From Sphingobium sp. Cam5-1 (GTDB lineage: Bacteria > Pseudomonadota > Alphaproteobacteria > Sphingomonadales > Sphingomonadaceae), in contig NZ_CP065138.1 in NCBI RefSeq assembly GCF_015693305.1, positions 434,001-498,000 of the forward strand: a stretch of DNA of 64,000 nt. Reading direction: 5' to 3'. Made by a program: the position numbers and the translations under genes. How positions within the stretch are numbered: the stretch's first letter is position 1; every line of letters starts with the position of its first letter. The notes under the pieces were generated by a model, which saw nothing but the letters and a program-made list of their open reading frames with translations, made no database searches and was not told the DNA's origin. This document shows positions 8,989 through 17,338 of the stretch, in pieces.

Positions 8989-9262
8989 GTTGGAGCTCCT
9001 TGTCCAAGTTTCATGGGTGCCCGCGACAATGCGGGCATCCCGGCTTCAAGAGGCAAATGTGGGACAAGGGAGAGCCGAAGCGGCCGATATCCGTCGAAGC
9101 GCGACGTTCAGCGAGGCGTCAATAGCACAAATCGACGGAAATGCAAAAACTGATCTGGGCTGATCGAGCGACAATTTCCCCAGCTGCCGGTAACTCCTGC
9201 TCTGTTTCCTTCGATTTCGCACTGGGATCGCACCTGCGACACGACCAAATGTCGCGCGCTGC

Positions 9263-9418
9263 TCACTTCGAGCGCGCCGCCTCATCGCGCTTGGCTTGAG
9301 CAAGCGCATCGTTCAAGGTCGAATATCGCCAGTCACGATAATGGTAGCGATATGCCGGCACCTTGATGATGCCATAGCGATCCATGAGTTCCGTTTCGTC
9401 TGCCGGGACAACTGTCAT
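9263..9418 (-). CDS. Small hypothetical protein (51 aa)
   Basis: Starting at MTVVPADETELMDRYG and ending KRDEAARSK, this resembles short sphingomonad proteins with a DAELMxRYGI...F/YHYxxxRYxxLxDALAQAKR pattern. It is soluble, with an aromatic-rich centre (YRYHYRDWRY). The longer frame upstream overlaps the antitoxin-like gene and looks non-coding. It follows the antitoxin-like gene by about 40 nt on the same strand. The role is unknown. Confidence 0.6.
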   Translation of the reverse strand: MTVVPADETELMDRYGIIKVPAYRYHYRDWRYSTLNDALAQAKRDEAARSK

Positions 9419-9458
9419 CTTCTGTCCAATCCTGGTGAGTACGGGTTGACGAGCAAGA

Positions 9459-9737
9459 TTACTGCCGCCCGCCGACTGCGGGTCGGGCAAGCAGTTGGAC
9501 CGCATTTTCCACCCTTGAATACCCCTCTGGATCGGCGATCGCCAAATCGAGGGGCCGGGCGCCCAACGAGGCATTGTGGGTGTTTAGAAAGCGGATTGCT
9601 TCCTCCTGCCCCAGAAGGACGAATGCAAGATGGGTGATCAACCCCTGCCGCCTCGCCTGGTCAGGAGAAATCCGTGGATCGCGGCTAATGAACGCTCGCC
9701 TTCGTGGGCGGGCCGGGGCGGTCGTGTCCGCTGTCAT
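9459..9737 (-). CDS. MbcA/ParS/Xre antitoxin-like protein (DUF2384 C-terminal type)
   Basis: A 92-aa protein. The C-terminal half has the toxin-binding-domain signature LGQEEAIRFLNTHNASLGARPLDLAI, followed by a short helix. The N-terminal 35 residues are basic. No RES-domain toxin is visible next to it; the partner genes are two small unknowns. It could be an orphan antitoxin-fold regulator, which is common in sphingomonads. The start overlaps the stop of the upstream 87-aa gene (ATGA), indicating translational coupling. Confidence 0.65.
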   Translation of the reverse strand: MTADTTAPARPRRRAFISRDPRISPDQARRQGLITHLAFVLLGQEEAIRFLNTHNASLGARPLDLAIADPEGYSRVENAVQLLARPAVGGRQ

Positions 9738-9997
9738 GCCGACACGACCAAGTCTGCGGCCTGGTAAGACCTATCCGTCCAAGGCAGCCAACTCAGCGAT
9801 GCATCGGCCCTTTTCGAGGAAAGCAAGTCGAAGATCTGATCACCGATAGTGCCCGCGGCGGCCAGATGCTTGCGGCGTGCCGGCTCACTGATCGTGTCGG
9901 CAGCGCGCATCAGCGACATCTGATGCTCGGAATAAAGCTGATCGAGATCCACGTTTAACTCCCTTGGTAAGCGGGAGCGCGATGGTCTCTCAGTCAA
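9734..9997 (-). CDS. Hypothetical protein (87 aa), coupled to antitoxin-like gene
   Basis: A mostly helical protein with a central EHQMSLMRAADTISEPARRKHL block, a pattern I associate with short sphingomonad proteins of unknown function. There is no signal peptide or membrane segment. The 4-nt overlap with the antitoxin-like gene supports it as a real cistron. Nothing in it resembles a known toxin. Confidence 0.5.
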   Translation of the reverse strand: MTERPSRSRLPRELNVDLDQLYSEHQMSLMRAADTISEPARRKHLAAAGTIGDQIFDLLSSKRADASLSWLPWTDRSYQAADLVVSA

Positions 9998-10386
9998 GAG
10001 CGCCTACGTTGCTATGCACTTGATGACTTCCATATAGTCTTGATCGACAATCATACAACCTTGGTGTGGTTCCAAAAAAAATCGAGAGAAGTGTCCTTTC
10101 GTGAAGTGCCCTGATATTCCACTTGCGGCACGACATTCCTGCTCGTGGCTTGTAACAGAACCACATGTTCTAAGGGATCGCTGATCGGCACCGACATATT
10201 GCGTCCAGTTTGTCTTTAGCTGGTGCTTCCCTACCTCGCGAAGTGCGGCCATTGCCGAGAGATTTCTCACCGCGGACCGGTATACCCTCGATTTGTTGCC
10301 GTATCTGATGCTTTTACCTCCGGTGCTAGCGGTGATGCAAGAATGCTGGCCCTGTCAGTCAACGCATCGCGATGTGTATGCTTTCC
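9998..10386. other. Intergenic stretch, no gene supported
   Basis: An 88-aa minus-strand frame (10004-10270) is Cys/His-rich with no recognisable family and no clear ribosome-binding site. I do not call it. Base composition is lower in GC than the flanks. Confidence 0.35.
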
Positions 10387-10916
10387 CTATTCATGCGCAA
10401 CAGCGGGTGCTGGCGCAGGCGGAGCGCCCGGCTGAACTAAATCGACGCGATGCCGCTTCCCATGCAAAATGCGGACTTTCCGGATAGCGGAGAGCGCTTC
10501 CTCGCAAGCCGGCTCGCTGTCACACCATGCGAACACATTGAGACGGCCATCACTCGCTTCGGTCAGGGGAATGTGGACGTGGTATTTGAAAGGCCTCTGC
10601 TCATAGTTGGGATGGCCGGGTAAATAGCTGTACCGCCCGACCAGAGAGGATCTTCCTGCGATCTTCTCCTTAGAAACGCTACACCCTTGGCCTGCTAAAT
10701 TGCATGTGGGCGGTGAGCTATAAAATCCAAAGTCTGTGATAATTATAGCATCGGGCGATTGCCATTCTTCCACCTTGCTATCGATCCCGTCGACCTTGTG
10801 CGCTTGAATTTATCTGGAAGAACAAACTTATAGTCGTAGGTGATCCGCCCGTCCGCCGACCTTCGTTGATCCTGACGCCCTCCGTCAGTGCAGGCCATTG
10901 CAGCGCACAGCGCCAC
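10387..10916 (-). pseudogene. Frameshifted putative lipoprotein/secreted protein of unknown family
   Basis: The downstream frame gives 128 residues (SKVEEWQSPDAIIITDFGFYS and on to a Pro/Ala tail) but begins only after an in-frame stop. The adjacent frame immediately upstream reads a hydrophobic stretch ending AAMAC (possible lipobox), then TDGGRQDQRRSADGRITYDY and KFVLPDKFK. It then runs past the join into nonsense. Together they read as one exported protein interrupted by a single-base indel near 10790-10805. The function is unknown. A genuine short protein starting at the GTG at 10773 is the alternative. Confidence 0.5.
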
Positions 10917-11031
10917 AACCGTGAACAGCTGGCACGATTGTCTATCAAAGCTGCTCTTCAGGTCGCAACGACAATGCAGTTCACGGCCGGTCTCCGCCGG
11001 GCTAGCGGGAGTTGCATCTTCGCGTTCACCG

Positions 11032-12231
11032 TCAGCCGCCCATCGGGAGCGGGGACCCTTTGCGGCACATTTTCAGCAGACCTCGGTTCGTCCTCAGTAT
11101 CAGTCGACCCTGCTCATCAAATCCAAAGCCGTCAGGGCGCACCGTCGCCAGGGGTGAAATCGCGCCGCCAACGGCCACTGGCTGCCCCGGTACAAAAAGA
11201 GGTGCTTTAGAGGCGCAAGCCGATTGGTTCTGCAATGTGAGCGAAATCCGCGGGCCATTGGTGGTGTAGTGTACGGAACAGCCCGCATTATCGACCATCG
11301 TGTTGCTGTCGATTACTACGGTGATTGGCCCTTCATGATAGGCGCCCAGCAGAGTGTCGCCACAGGCGGCATATTCGCCTGCAAGCCTGCGGTCGGGAGG
11401 CGGGGGGCGGCGGACCACCATGCCTCTGCCTCCGGTGAATATGAGCCTGTCATCCTGGATGTGAAACGCGGTGGCGCCGCTGATAGCGGCAGTCATGAGC
11501 GCGTCTTCCGCAGCGTCGTCAGCTGAGCATCCAATCAAGGTAGAGACGAAGGGGCCGGTCACCACGATCCGCCCTGGCGACGGCACGGTGAACGTCCCTC
11601 CCATCGAGTTGCAGTCCGCGTGTGCACCGATGGAGTTCATTGAGATCGACAGTGTCGGCGGCCGCCGTTCCGTGACCAGTGCCTTGCCGCCGATGCTTTC
11701 GATCAGCCATCGTCCCGCGATCTCAGGATGTGGCTCAACCGGGCGCGTGAGTAGCGCGGTTTCGCTGCGGCTGCCCGTCAAAAGCAGCGTGCGTTCGTCA
11801 GGGCGGCTCCAACTGACCACCCCGTCAAGGAATGAGGCGAGGCGACGCTCACTATCGGCAGCGAGGGTGCGCGCTGGCGTGGCGGTGGATCCGCACTTCC
11901 CGACCTGCACCTTCTCCAGCCGGGTTATCGAAATGCGGTTTTCCTCTATCCGGTAAAATGCTGGAAATCCGCCGCCGCAGCCGGCGCCATGATTTAGGAA
12001 TCCGCCGCCGCTGAAATTCACCGAGCCGCTGAACCGGGTGAAGTCTTGCTGCCCCAGCCGTTCGACACGCCACTGGCCGCCCAGCGGGTCGATGCGCCTC
12101 AGATAGGTGCCGTCGTCCTCTGCGCCTGCTGCGACGGGTGCGTTAGACGATCGCTGAGGCACAGGCGCTGTCACGGGTGAGGTGCAGCCCGCGACGCTTA
12201 GCAGGATGGCCAGGCATGATCGACGCGTCAT
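11032..12231 (-). CDS. META-domain lipoprotein (HslJ-like repeats)
   Basis: A 399-aa lipoprotein: a signal peptide with lipobox LSVAGC (Cys16) and then META/HslJ-like modules. One is at about 50-130 (GQWRVERLG ... GCGGGFPAFY), a second at about 175-265 with the classic DCNSMGGTF core, and a degenerate third at the C-terminus (NAGCSVHY). META proteins sit in the periplasm or outer membrane and are linked to envelope stress; the role here is inferred. The start at MTRRSCLAIL removes 19 residues that would precede the signal peptide. It is last in a three-gene operon with a membrane protein and a SIMPL protein. Confidence 0.8.
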   Translation of the reverse strand: MTRRSCLAILLSVAGCTSPVTAPVPQRSSNAPVAAGAEDDGTYLRRIDPLGGQWRVERLGQQDFTRFSGSVNFSGGGFLNHGAGCGGGFPAFYRIEENRISITRLEKVQVGKCGSTATPARTLAADSERRLASFLDGVVSWSRPDERTLLLTGSRSETALLTRPVEPHPEIAGRWLIESIGGKALVTERRPPTLSISMNSIGAHADCNSMGGTFTVPSPGRIVVTGPFVSTLIGCSADDAAEDALMTAAISGATAFHIQDDRLIFTGGRGMVVRRPPPPDRRLAGEYAACGDTLLGAYHEGPITVVIDSNTMVDNAGCSVHYTTNGPRISLTLQNQSACASKAPLFVPGQPVAVGGAISPLATVRPDGFGFDEQGRLILRTNRGLLKMCRKGSPLPMGG

Positions 12232-12287
12232 TTCGCGGAAACGGCCGGCGGCGGGAATGGCTCCGGATATCAGCGCGGCGCGGTGCA

Positions 12288-12629
12288 CTAGCCGTCACCG
12301 CCCCGAAGCCGAGGCCGCCCCGATATCCTGCGTATCCCGGCCAGGAGCAACCAGTAGAAGGCGATGTTGGCGGTGAAAGGCCAGAAGCGGAAATCGTCCT
12401 CGGGGATGCCGATCCTGTTCTCGACCGAAATGCCAGGCCGGTCGAACAGATAAGGCGCCGGCCACCCGGCATTCAACACCGGCTTGGGACAATATATGTC
12501 GAACCCCTCCTTCGACTTGCCCAGGGCGCAGAAGATCGCCTGATCGGGCCCGTGTCGCTGGACCGCTGCGGAGAAACCTGCAAGCAGGAGAGCTCCAAAG
12601 CCGACGACCACGAAGATCGGAAGCCTCAC
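12288..12629 (-). CDS. Hypothetical two-helix membrane protein (113 aa)
   Basis: Two hydrophobic segments are evident, about residues 3-24 (FVVVGFGALLLAGFSAAV) and 84-100 (ANIAFYWLLLAGI). They flank a periplasmic-looking loop with two Cys and several Pro/Gly/aromatic residues. The C-terminus is Arg-rich, as expected for a cytoplasmic end. It starts 3 nt after the SIMPL gene stop, so it is co-transcribed and probably co-translated. I recognise no family. Confidence 0.6.
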   Translation of the reverse strand: MRLPIFVVVGFGALLLAGFSAAVQRHGPDQAIFCALGKSKEGFDIYCPKPVLNAGWPAPYLFDRPGISVENRIGIPEDDFRFWPFTANIAFYWLLLAGIRRISGRPRLRGGDG

Positions 12630-12632
12630 ACC

Positions 12633-13418
12633 CTATGGCCGAAGCGCAAACTGGATGGAGACGGTCGCGCCGAGCATCAGCTCGCCCGGCGCGACGGGGC
12701 TTGGCGGCGGCGGGGGAGCGGGCGGTGCTCCCGCCATGCGCCCGGTGACGACGATCGGCTGGGGATAATAGCCGCCTCCTTCGCTGATCGAAAGGATGCG
12801 GGATATGCGCAGGCCGGCTGCCCGCGCATACAGCTCGGCGCGGGATCGCGCTTCGCGCACCGCCTCTGTCCGGGCTTCGTCGAGCGCGCCCTTGGGTTCA
12901 TCCAGCGTGAAGGAGGGACCGTCCACCTGGTTGGCGCCAGCCTGGACCAAAGTGTCGATGATGCGCCCCATCTCCCCCAGTTTCCGGACCCGCACTTGCA
13001 CATTGTTGCGGGCCTCATAACCGATGATCCGGGGCGCCTGGGGCTGGGCCGGTGCGATATAGGGCTCGCGCGTCATTCTTGCCCGGATCTGGGCCTCCTG
13101 CTCGGGATTGGAATATTGCGGCTGTAGTGAGAGCGCCGATGTCTGAATGTCGCGGTCCGCGATACCGGCGCGTTTTAGGGCGTTTACGACATCGTTCATG
13201 CGGGTCGCATTGGCGCCTAGCGCCTCTCCTCCCGTCTTGCCTTGGGTGACGACGCCCGCCGAAAACAGCGCCACATCAGGGATACGGCGGCTTTGCCCTT
13301 CTCCACTGACGACCAACAAGGTTTCCTCGGGCGTCAGGACCGGGCTGGCCGCGGGCAGCTGAGCCTGCACGGCGGATGTTGCGCCGGTCACCGCGACCAG
13401 GAAAGCGAACCATCTCAT
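12633..13418 (-). CDS. SIMPL (DUF541) domain periplasmic protein
   Basis: A 261-aa protein with a signal peptide (MRWFAFLVAVTGATSAVQAQ). The DUF541 fold follows, opening with VVSGEGQSRRIPD, with the NDVVNALKRAGIADRDIQTS region in the middle and VSIQFALRP at the end. Pro/Arg-rich segments interrupt it. The start at 13418 has AAGGAGG upstream; a 10-residue extension is unlikely. SIMPL proteins are periplasmic and linked to oxidative or envelope stress (family knowledge). It is the first gene of the operon. Confidence 0.85.
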   Translation of the reverse strand: MRWFAFLVAVTGATSAVQAQLPAASPVLTPEETLLVVSGEGQSRRIPDVALFSAGVVTQGKTGGEALGANATRMNDVVNALKRAGIADRDIQTSALSLQPQYSNPEQEAQIRARMTREPYIAPAQPQAPRIIGYEARNNVQVRVRKLGEMGRIIDTLVQAGANQVDGPSFTLDEPKGALDEARTEAVREARSRAELYARAAGLRISRILSISEGGGYYPQPIVVTGRMAGAPPAPPPPPSPVAPGELMLGATVSIQFALRP

Positions 13419-13581
13419 AAGCCTCTCCTCCTTATTATCATTGCGCAACGTCGTGCCGCCGCTTCAGTTTCCTGGATTCTGGGCAACCTCATGATCGACG
13501 CTGCGTTGGTCAGGGGATCGACGGTCGGGAGGTGGCAATACAGCTCCCCGATGGCCTGTTTCTTCGTTGCACCTGGGAGCG

Positions 13582-13704
13582 ATGATGTTCTTTCTTTTTT
13601 CTAGCAAGCTGGGCTGCCTCGGATCGCTGCTGCTCTCGGCGATCCTCTCGCTGACCCTGCTCGCCCTGTTGGGGGTCATCAACTTCGGCGGCAGCGGCTG
13701 GTAG
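13582..13704 (+). CDS. 40-residue single-pass membrane peptide
   Basis: ATG at 13582 (or 13585, better spaced from GGGAG at 13575-13579), stop TAG at 13702. The product is a hydrophobic peptide: a short N-terminus (MMFFLFSSKLGCLGS), one membrane helix (LLLSAILSLTLLALLGV) and a Gly-rich tail ending GSGW. The FxxSSKLGCLGS start followed by a Leu-rich helix looks like small conserved sphingomonad membrane proteins. It stands alone on the plus strand between two minus-strand genes. Function unknown. Confidence 0.6.
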   Translation: MMFFLFSSKLGCLGSLLLSAILSLTLLALLGVINFGGSGW

Positions 13705-13725
13705 TCGGGTCGACTAAGCGTCGCT

Positions 13726-14082
13726 TCAAAGATCCTTCAGCGCGCGCTTCGCATCGAACACGGCGTCTGCTGCCTTGCCGCTGACGCGGTCGACATCCTT
13801 GTTGAACTGCCTGACGATGGCCGGCGCTGTCAGGCCGTCCATGCCCTGCCGCACCAGCCTTTCATATTCCTGCCGATTGTCGGCCTTGGCGAACATCCGG
13901 GCCTGATGTTCACGGATCGCTGCCTCCAGCTTGATACGATCTTTAGGTCCCACATCGCGCCGGGCGGCTGCAAGGCTGCTTTCAAAGGCGGCCTGACTGC
14001 TGCCGTCGATCACTGTCGGACCATCATTACCCCCGCACGCAACCAGCAGGTTGCAGGCGATCAGGATTGGCGCAAGGCGCAT
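13726..14082 (-). CDS. Small lipoprotein, DUF6694-like
   Basis: A 118-aa protein. Its signal peptide ends in lipobox LVAC (Cys16, followed by GGNDG). The mature part (PTVIDGSSQAAFESSLAAARRDVGP) is a helical domain like DUF6694-type lipoproteins, in which a TIDASS-type motif precedes a long helix pair. Probably an outer-membrane-anchored periplasmic protein; the function is unknown. Monocistronic, convergent with the 40-residue peptide gene. Confidence 0.65.
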   Translation of the reverse strand: MRLAPILIACNLLVACGGNDGPTVIDGSSQAAFESSLAAARRDVGPKDRIKLEAAIREHQARMFAKADNRQEYERLVRQGMDGLTAPAIVRQFNKDVDRVSGKAADAVFDAKRALKDL

Positions 14083-14163
14083 GAACAGACTCCTCTCGAA
14101 TTCAAGTCTTCGGCCATCAAGCGCTCACGATGAGGAGAGTTCCGGCGGCCGCCCAGAAGTCAT

Positions 14164-14919
14164 TCACACACTGCCCCCGCGAGAGGCGCGGGCGATCTTT
14201 TCAACGGCGTTCGATAAGGCCAAGGCGTCACTGATTGCCGCCGGGGACGCTGTATTGTCGAAGATGCACCAAGTCTGCCCGTCCGCTTCGGCGTGCGCGA
14301 GCAACCGATCCGCGTAGGAACTCACCCGGTCGCCATAGCTGGACCGGTACATGACCGGAGAGCCGTGCAGCCGCCAGTAGCGGAGGCCAATCCATCCTCC
14401 TGGCCGAGCGGCCGCTCTGCAGATGGCAGGGTCGGCGGCCACGCGCGCAATTTCATGTTGTTCGAGCAGGGCTTCAGCTTCGGACAGAAACCAGCTTGGG
14501 TGGCGCGGCTCGCAGGCAACCAGTGCCGGGCTTCTGGACTTCAAGTCGCTGAAGAAGCGGTGTGCGGTCTCGGCGGCGAATTCGAGCTTGGGCGGTAACT
14601 GAACAAGGAGCACTGCCAGCTTTTCCTCCAAGATGTGAGCCTGTGCCAGAAACTGGTCGAGGGCAGCAGCACAATCCACAAGCTTGAGTTCGTGCGTAAT
14701 GCGCTTCGGCAGTTTGACCGAGAAACGAAAATCTGCGGGCGAGCTCTCGCGCCAGCGCGCCCACGTTGAAGGCCGGTGGGAGCGGTGGAAAGAACTGTTG
14801 ATCTCCACGACCTTCAACCGGGAAGCATATCGATCCAGGCCGGAACCCACGCTCGAAAATGCTTCCGCCGACGCGCGGGATATGCTCCATCCCGCCGTGC
14901 CGATATTGATTGTCTGCAT
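14164..14919 (-). CDS. DUF72 family protein
   Basis: A TIM-barrel-like DUF72 protein, 251 aa from the ATG at MQTINIGTAGWS. Family hallmarks are the GTAGWS opening, YASRLKVVEINSSFHR, the SVKLPKRITHELKL block and LRYWRLHGSP near the end. Length matches the family (about 240-280 aa). Catalytic function is not established for DUF72. A TTG 12 codons upstream is an alternative start; neither has a strong ribosome-binding site. Confidence 0.85.
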   Translation of the reverse strand: MQTINIGTAGWSISRASAEAFSSVGSGLDRYASRLKVVEINSSFHRSHRPSTWARWRESSPADFRFSVKLPKRITHELKLVDCAAALDQFLAQAHILEEKLAVLLVQLPPKLEFAAETAHRFFSDLKSRSPALVACEPRHPSWFLSEAEALLEQHEIARVAADPAICRAAARPGGWIGLRYWRLHGSPVMYRSSYGDRVSSYADRLLAHAEADGQTWCIFDNTASPAAISDALALSNAVEKIARASRGGSV

Positions 14920-14970
14920 TGTGACGACGCCAAGTGATTTGGGAGATGGCGCCAAGCGCCTTACTGTCAG

Positions 14971-15132
14971 TTATGATGGCTCGTCGTTCGAGGGAGAGCC
15001 GTGCCGGTCCGTTAGCTGTTGATGGCCCGCCGTGCCGCAATTGCATCTTCTGTGCTTGGGCTCCCTGGCCAGCGCCTTAGCCTTCCTTCGGGCGTGACGG
15101 TTGGACGGGTCCGTAGTTGCTTGAATATCCAT
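14971..15132 (-). CDS. Possible small basic protein (53 aa)
   Basis: The ATG at 15132 opens MDIQATTDPSNRHARRKAKALAREPKHRRCNCG and the frame ends EPS. The SNRHARRKA stretch resembles short Arg/Lys-rich alphaproteobacterial proteins. A GGGAG sits about 12 nt upstream, slightly far. It belongs to a much longer open frame that is antisense to the flavoprotein gene and not itself credible. Weak call. Confidence 0.35.
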   Translation of the reverse strand: MDIQATTDPSNRHARRKAKALAREPKHRRCNCGTAGHQQLTDRHGSPSNDEPS

Positions 15133-15324
15133 GTGGTTCGATGCTCCCGGTTGGCGTCCGCTCGCTGCTGAGCGGAAGCTTCCCCTGCGAACCCTCGGCG
15201 CGTCATGCTGTTCCGCAGACCAGGCACCGCCCCCGAGCGTGGGCGACGGTGCCAATGTGAAGAATGGAACTTCTCCCTCGCACAAGTGCTGCCGGTGTAG
15301 ATCATCTGTGAGGATAGGTTTACG

Positions 15325-16239
15325 ATGGCCGAGGAGTTGGACTGTCTTATAATAGGTGCTGGCCCCGCGGGGCTCACGGCCGCGATCTACCTGACGCGGT
15401 TTCACCTGAAAATCGGCATCATCGATGCGGGGCATAGTCGTGCTGCCCTGATTCCTCGCACCCGCAATCACGCCGGCTATCCGGGTGGCATTTCTGGCAA
15501 GGAGCTGCTGGCGCGCATGCGTGAACAGGCGGCGGGATTTGGCGGCCAGGTCACCAACATGTTGGTTGAGAAGCTGTCCAAGGATGGCAGTCTGTTCGTC
15601 GCCTCCATAGGGGAGGAACAGCGAACCGCGCGCACCATCCTGCTGGCCACCGGGGTCGTCAACAATCGGCCACCGATTGCGCCAGAAATCCACGATGTTG
15701 CTCTCGAACGGGGACTGCTGCGCTACTGCCCGATTTGCGACGGCTATGAGGTGACCGATCGCAAGATCGCAGTCATCGGTACAAAAGGGCACGGGCTGGA
15801 AGAGGCGCTGTTCCTGCGGATGTATAGTGCTGACGTCACATTGATCGCGCCCGACGGCGAACACGCCCTGACCGGCGAGCAGCGTGGTCGGCTTGAAGAG
15901 GCTGGCGTGAAGATGTGTGATGGTCCGTGTGAACCGCTTTGCATAGACGGTGACCAGATCATCGTTCCGACGCCGCAGGGCCCAGTCGCCTATGACAGCG
16001 TTTATCCGGCTCTAGGTTCGGTGACCCGATCGGAGCTGGCGATGATGCTGGGAGCAGATGGCACAGAAGACGGCTGCCTAATCGTCGACGAGCACCAGCG
16101 CACGAGCGTCCCGGGCCTATACGCTGCGGGCGATGTTGCGAAGGGCCTGGATCAGATCAGCCATGCCATGGGTGAGGGTGGGGTGGCCGCCACGACCATA
16201 AGGAATGATCTGGCGAAAACACGTGGGCTGCTGCGCTAG
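15325..16239 (+). CDS. Thioredoxin-reductase-like NAD(P)/FAD-dependent oxidoreductase
   Basis: A 304-aa flavoprotein. The FAD-binding GAGPAG is at residues 11-16, the redox pair at CPICDGYE (about 135-142), a degenerate NAD(P) site at VIGTKGHG, and the C-terminal FAD motif at LYAAGDVAKG. The usual NAD(P) GxGxxA is altered, so coenzyme specificity is uncertain. The layout matches TrxB and its paralogues; here it is probably a low-molecular-weight thiol/disulfide reductase. The ATG at 15325 has AGGA about 10 nt upstream. It stands alone. Confidence 0.85.
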   Translation: MAEELDCLIIGAGPAGLTAAIYLTRFHLKIGIIDAGHSRAALIPRTRNHAGYPGGISGKELLARMREQAAGFGGQVTNMLVEKLSKDGSLFVASIGEEQRTARTILLATGVVNNRPPIAPEIHDVALERGLLRYCPICDGYEVTDRKIAVIGTKGHGLEEALFLRMYSADVTLIAPDGEHALTGEQRGRLEEAGVKMCDGPCEPLCIDGDQIIVPTPQGPVAYDSVYPALGSVTRSELAMMLGADGTEDGCLIVDEHQRTSVPGLYAAGDVAKGLDQISHAMGEGGVAATTIRNDLAKTRGLLR

Positions 16240-16298
16240 CGAACTCGAACCGGCCGCCGCGAGGTAACAGCTTCGTCTTTGCCGCACTTGTATCGCTG

Positions 16299-16412
16299 AT
16301 GGAGCATACTCACGCGGCAATCGATTTCCTCGCGAAAATGGTCGAGCTTGCGGGAGTGGCGATCATCGTCGGGGGCACCTTACTGTCTAGCGCTTATTTC
16401 CTGCGCGATGCA
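16299..16412 (+). pseudogene. N-terminal remnant of a DUF1622-like membrane protein
   Basis: The first 38 codons read MEHTHAAIDFLAKMVELAGV followed by [18 protein letters not shown], like the first helix of DUF1622 membrane proteins. After about 16410 the frame becomes Arg-rich nonsense because it enters antisense dnaE2 sequence. The rest of the roughly 120-residue protein is missing. Probably truncated by the event that brought in the next two remnants. Confidence 0.4.
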
Positions 16413-16906
16413 CGCGAAGGCGTCCGCTTCCGCCAGCTGCTCGATCGCGGCGCGCGGCGGGCGCGCGCGGCGCCAGACCTCCTCGACGCTCTTGAACGAC
16501 GCTGGACCGCGTGCGCCCACGATCGCCGCTCCATGGAGATTGGCAAGGCCCCGCACCTGCCGAAAACCCAGCCGCACCGCCTTGGTGCGCCCACGCGCTG
16601 GCTCGAGCGTACCGTCCCGACGGCTATGGTTGATCGAGACTGGCAGTAGCTAAACGCCGTGCTGCCGGGCATCGCGCACAATCTGTGCCGGGGCGTGGAA
16701 GCCCACCGGCTGTGCGTACAGGAGCGCAGTGCAGAAGACATCGGATGATGCTTCATCCAGGACGAGGCATAGGCGATCTTGGCAAAGCTCGCCGCATGAC
16801 TCTCGGGAAAACCATAGCTGCCAAAGCCTTTGATCTGCTTGAAGGTGCGTTCGGCAAGATCCCTGAAGTAGCCCGCGACACCATACCGTTTACCAGCTTG
16901 TCATAG
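16395..16906 (-). pseudogene. dnaE2: Error-prone DNA polymerase DnaE2 fragment
   Basis: Read on the minus strand from 16906 it gives [30 protein letters not shown] and [18 protein letters not shown]. After a frameshift near 16742 it gives [20 protein letters not shown] and [10 protein letters not shown], then a stop at a position normally Glu (GAG to TAG). In the same frame follow [15 protein letters not shown] and [13 protein letters not shown]. These are consecutive blocks of the C-terminal half of DnaE2. The catalytic PHP and palm regions and the extreme C-terminus are absent. DnaE2 is the SOS mutasome polymerase; this copy is dead. Confidence 0.85.
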
Positions 16907-17338
16907 AAATGGCTGAACGATCTGCGGCCCAAGGCAGCGCTCGATGCCGAAGCAGCCTATGCGCGCAACCCCGCCCTCCCAGCCTCAGCGGCGCGCGGCG
17001 ACACTGAGGCGGCGCACGCTGCCATCCTCGACGAGAAAGCGGTTCGCACCAATCCGGAGCTTCGCGCCGACCGCTTTGTCGAGCGGTGGAACCGTTACTC
17101 CCGCGCTGCCGAGCGGGCCTATGTGGAAGGCGATTATGACAAGCGCCGTACCTATCAGGTTAGCGTGCGGTTGATAACGACATCCCTAGAGCGGGATCCG
17201 CAGGTGCAGTCGATATTGGCCAACCGCAAACGAGAACTCGGCATCTTCATCGACAGCGGCCGCAGGTTAGGGGCAGAACTGGCGTTCAACCATGGCATCG
17301 ACCTGGGGAGCCGGCGCGGGCTTGGCATCGGGATGTGA
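16907..17338 (+). pseudogene. traA: C-terminal fragment of Ti-type TraA conjugative relaxase
   Basis: The plus-strand frame ending at TGA 17336-17338 reads NDLRPKAALDAEAAYARNP, DRFVERWNRYSRAAERAY, LERDPQVQSILANRKREL, then SGRRLGAELAFNHGID and an LGSRRGLGIGM end. I recognise this as the extreme C-terminus of TraA relaxases from sphingomonad and rhizobial plasmids. Only about 143 of more than 900 residues remain; the relaxase and helicase domains are missing. It begins within a base or two of the dnaE2 remnant's end, marking a recombination junction. Confidence 0.75.

Noticed and set aside
10004..10270. An 88-codon Cys/His-rich minus-strand frame
   Set aside because: No start signal or family resemblance; composition consistent with non-coding DNA.
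14971..15864. A 297-codon minus-strand frame spanning into the thioredoxin-reductase-like gene
   Set aside because: Mostly antisense to a clear flavoprotein; only its last 53 codons are kept as a weak small-protein candidate.
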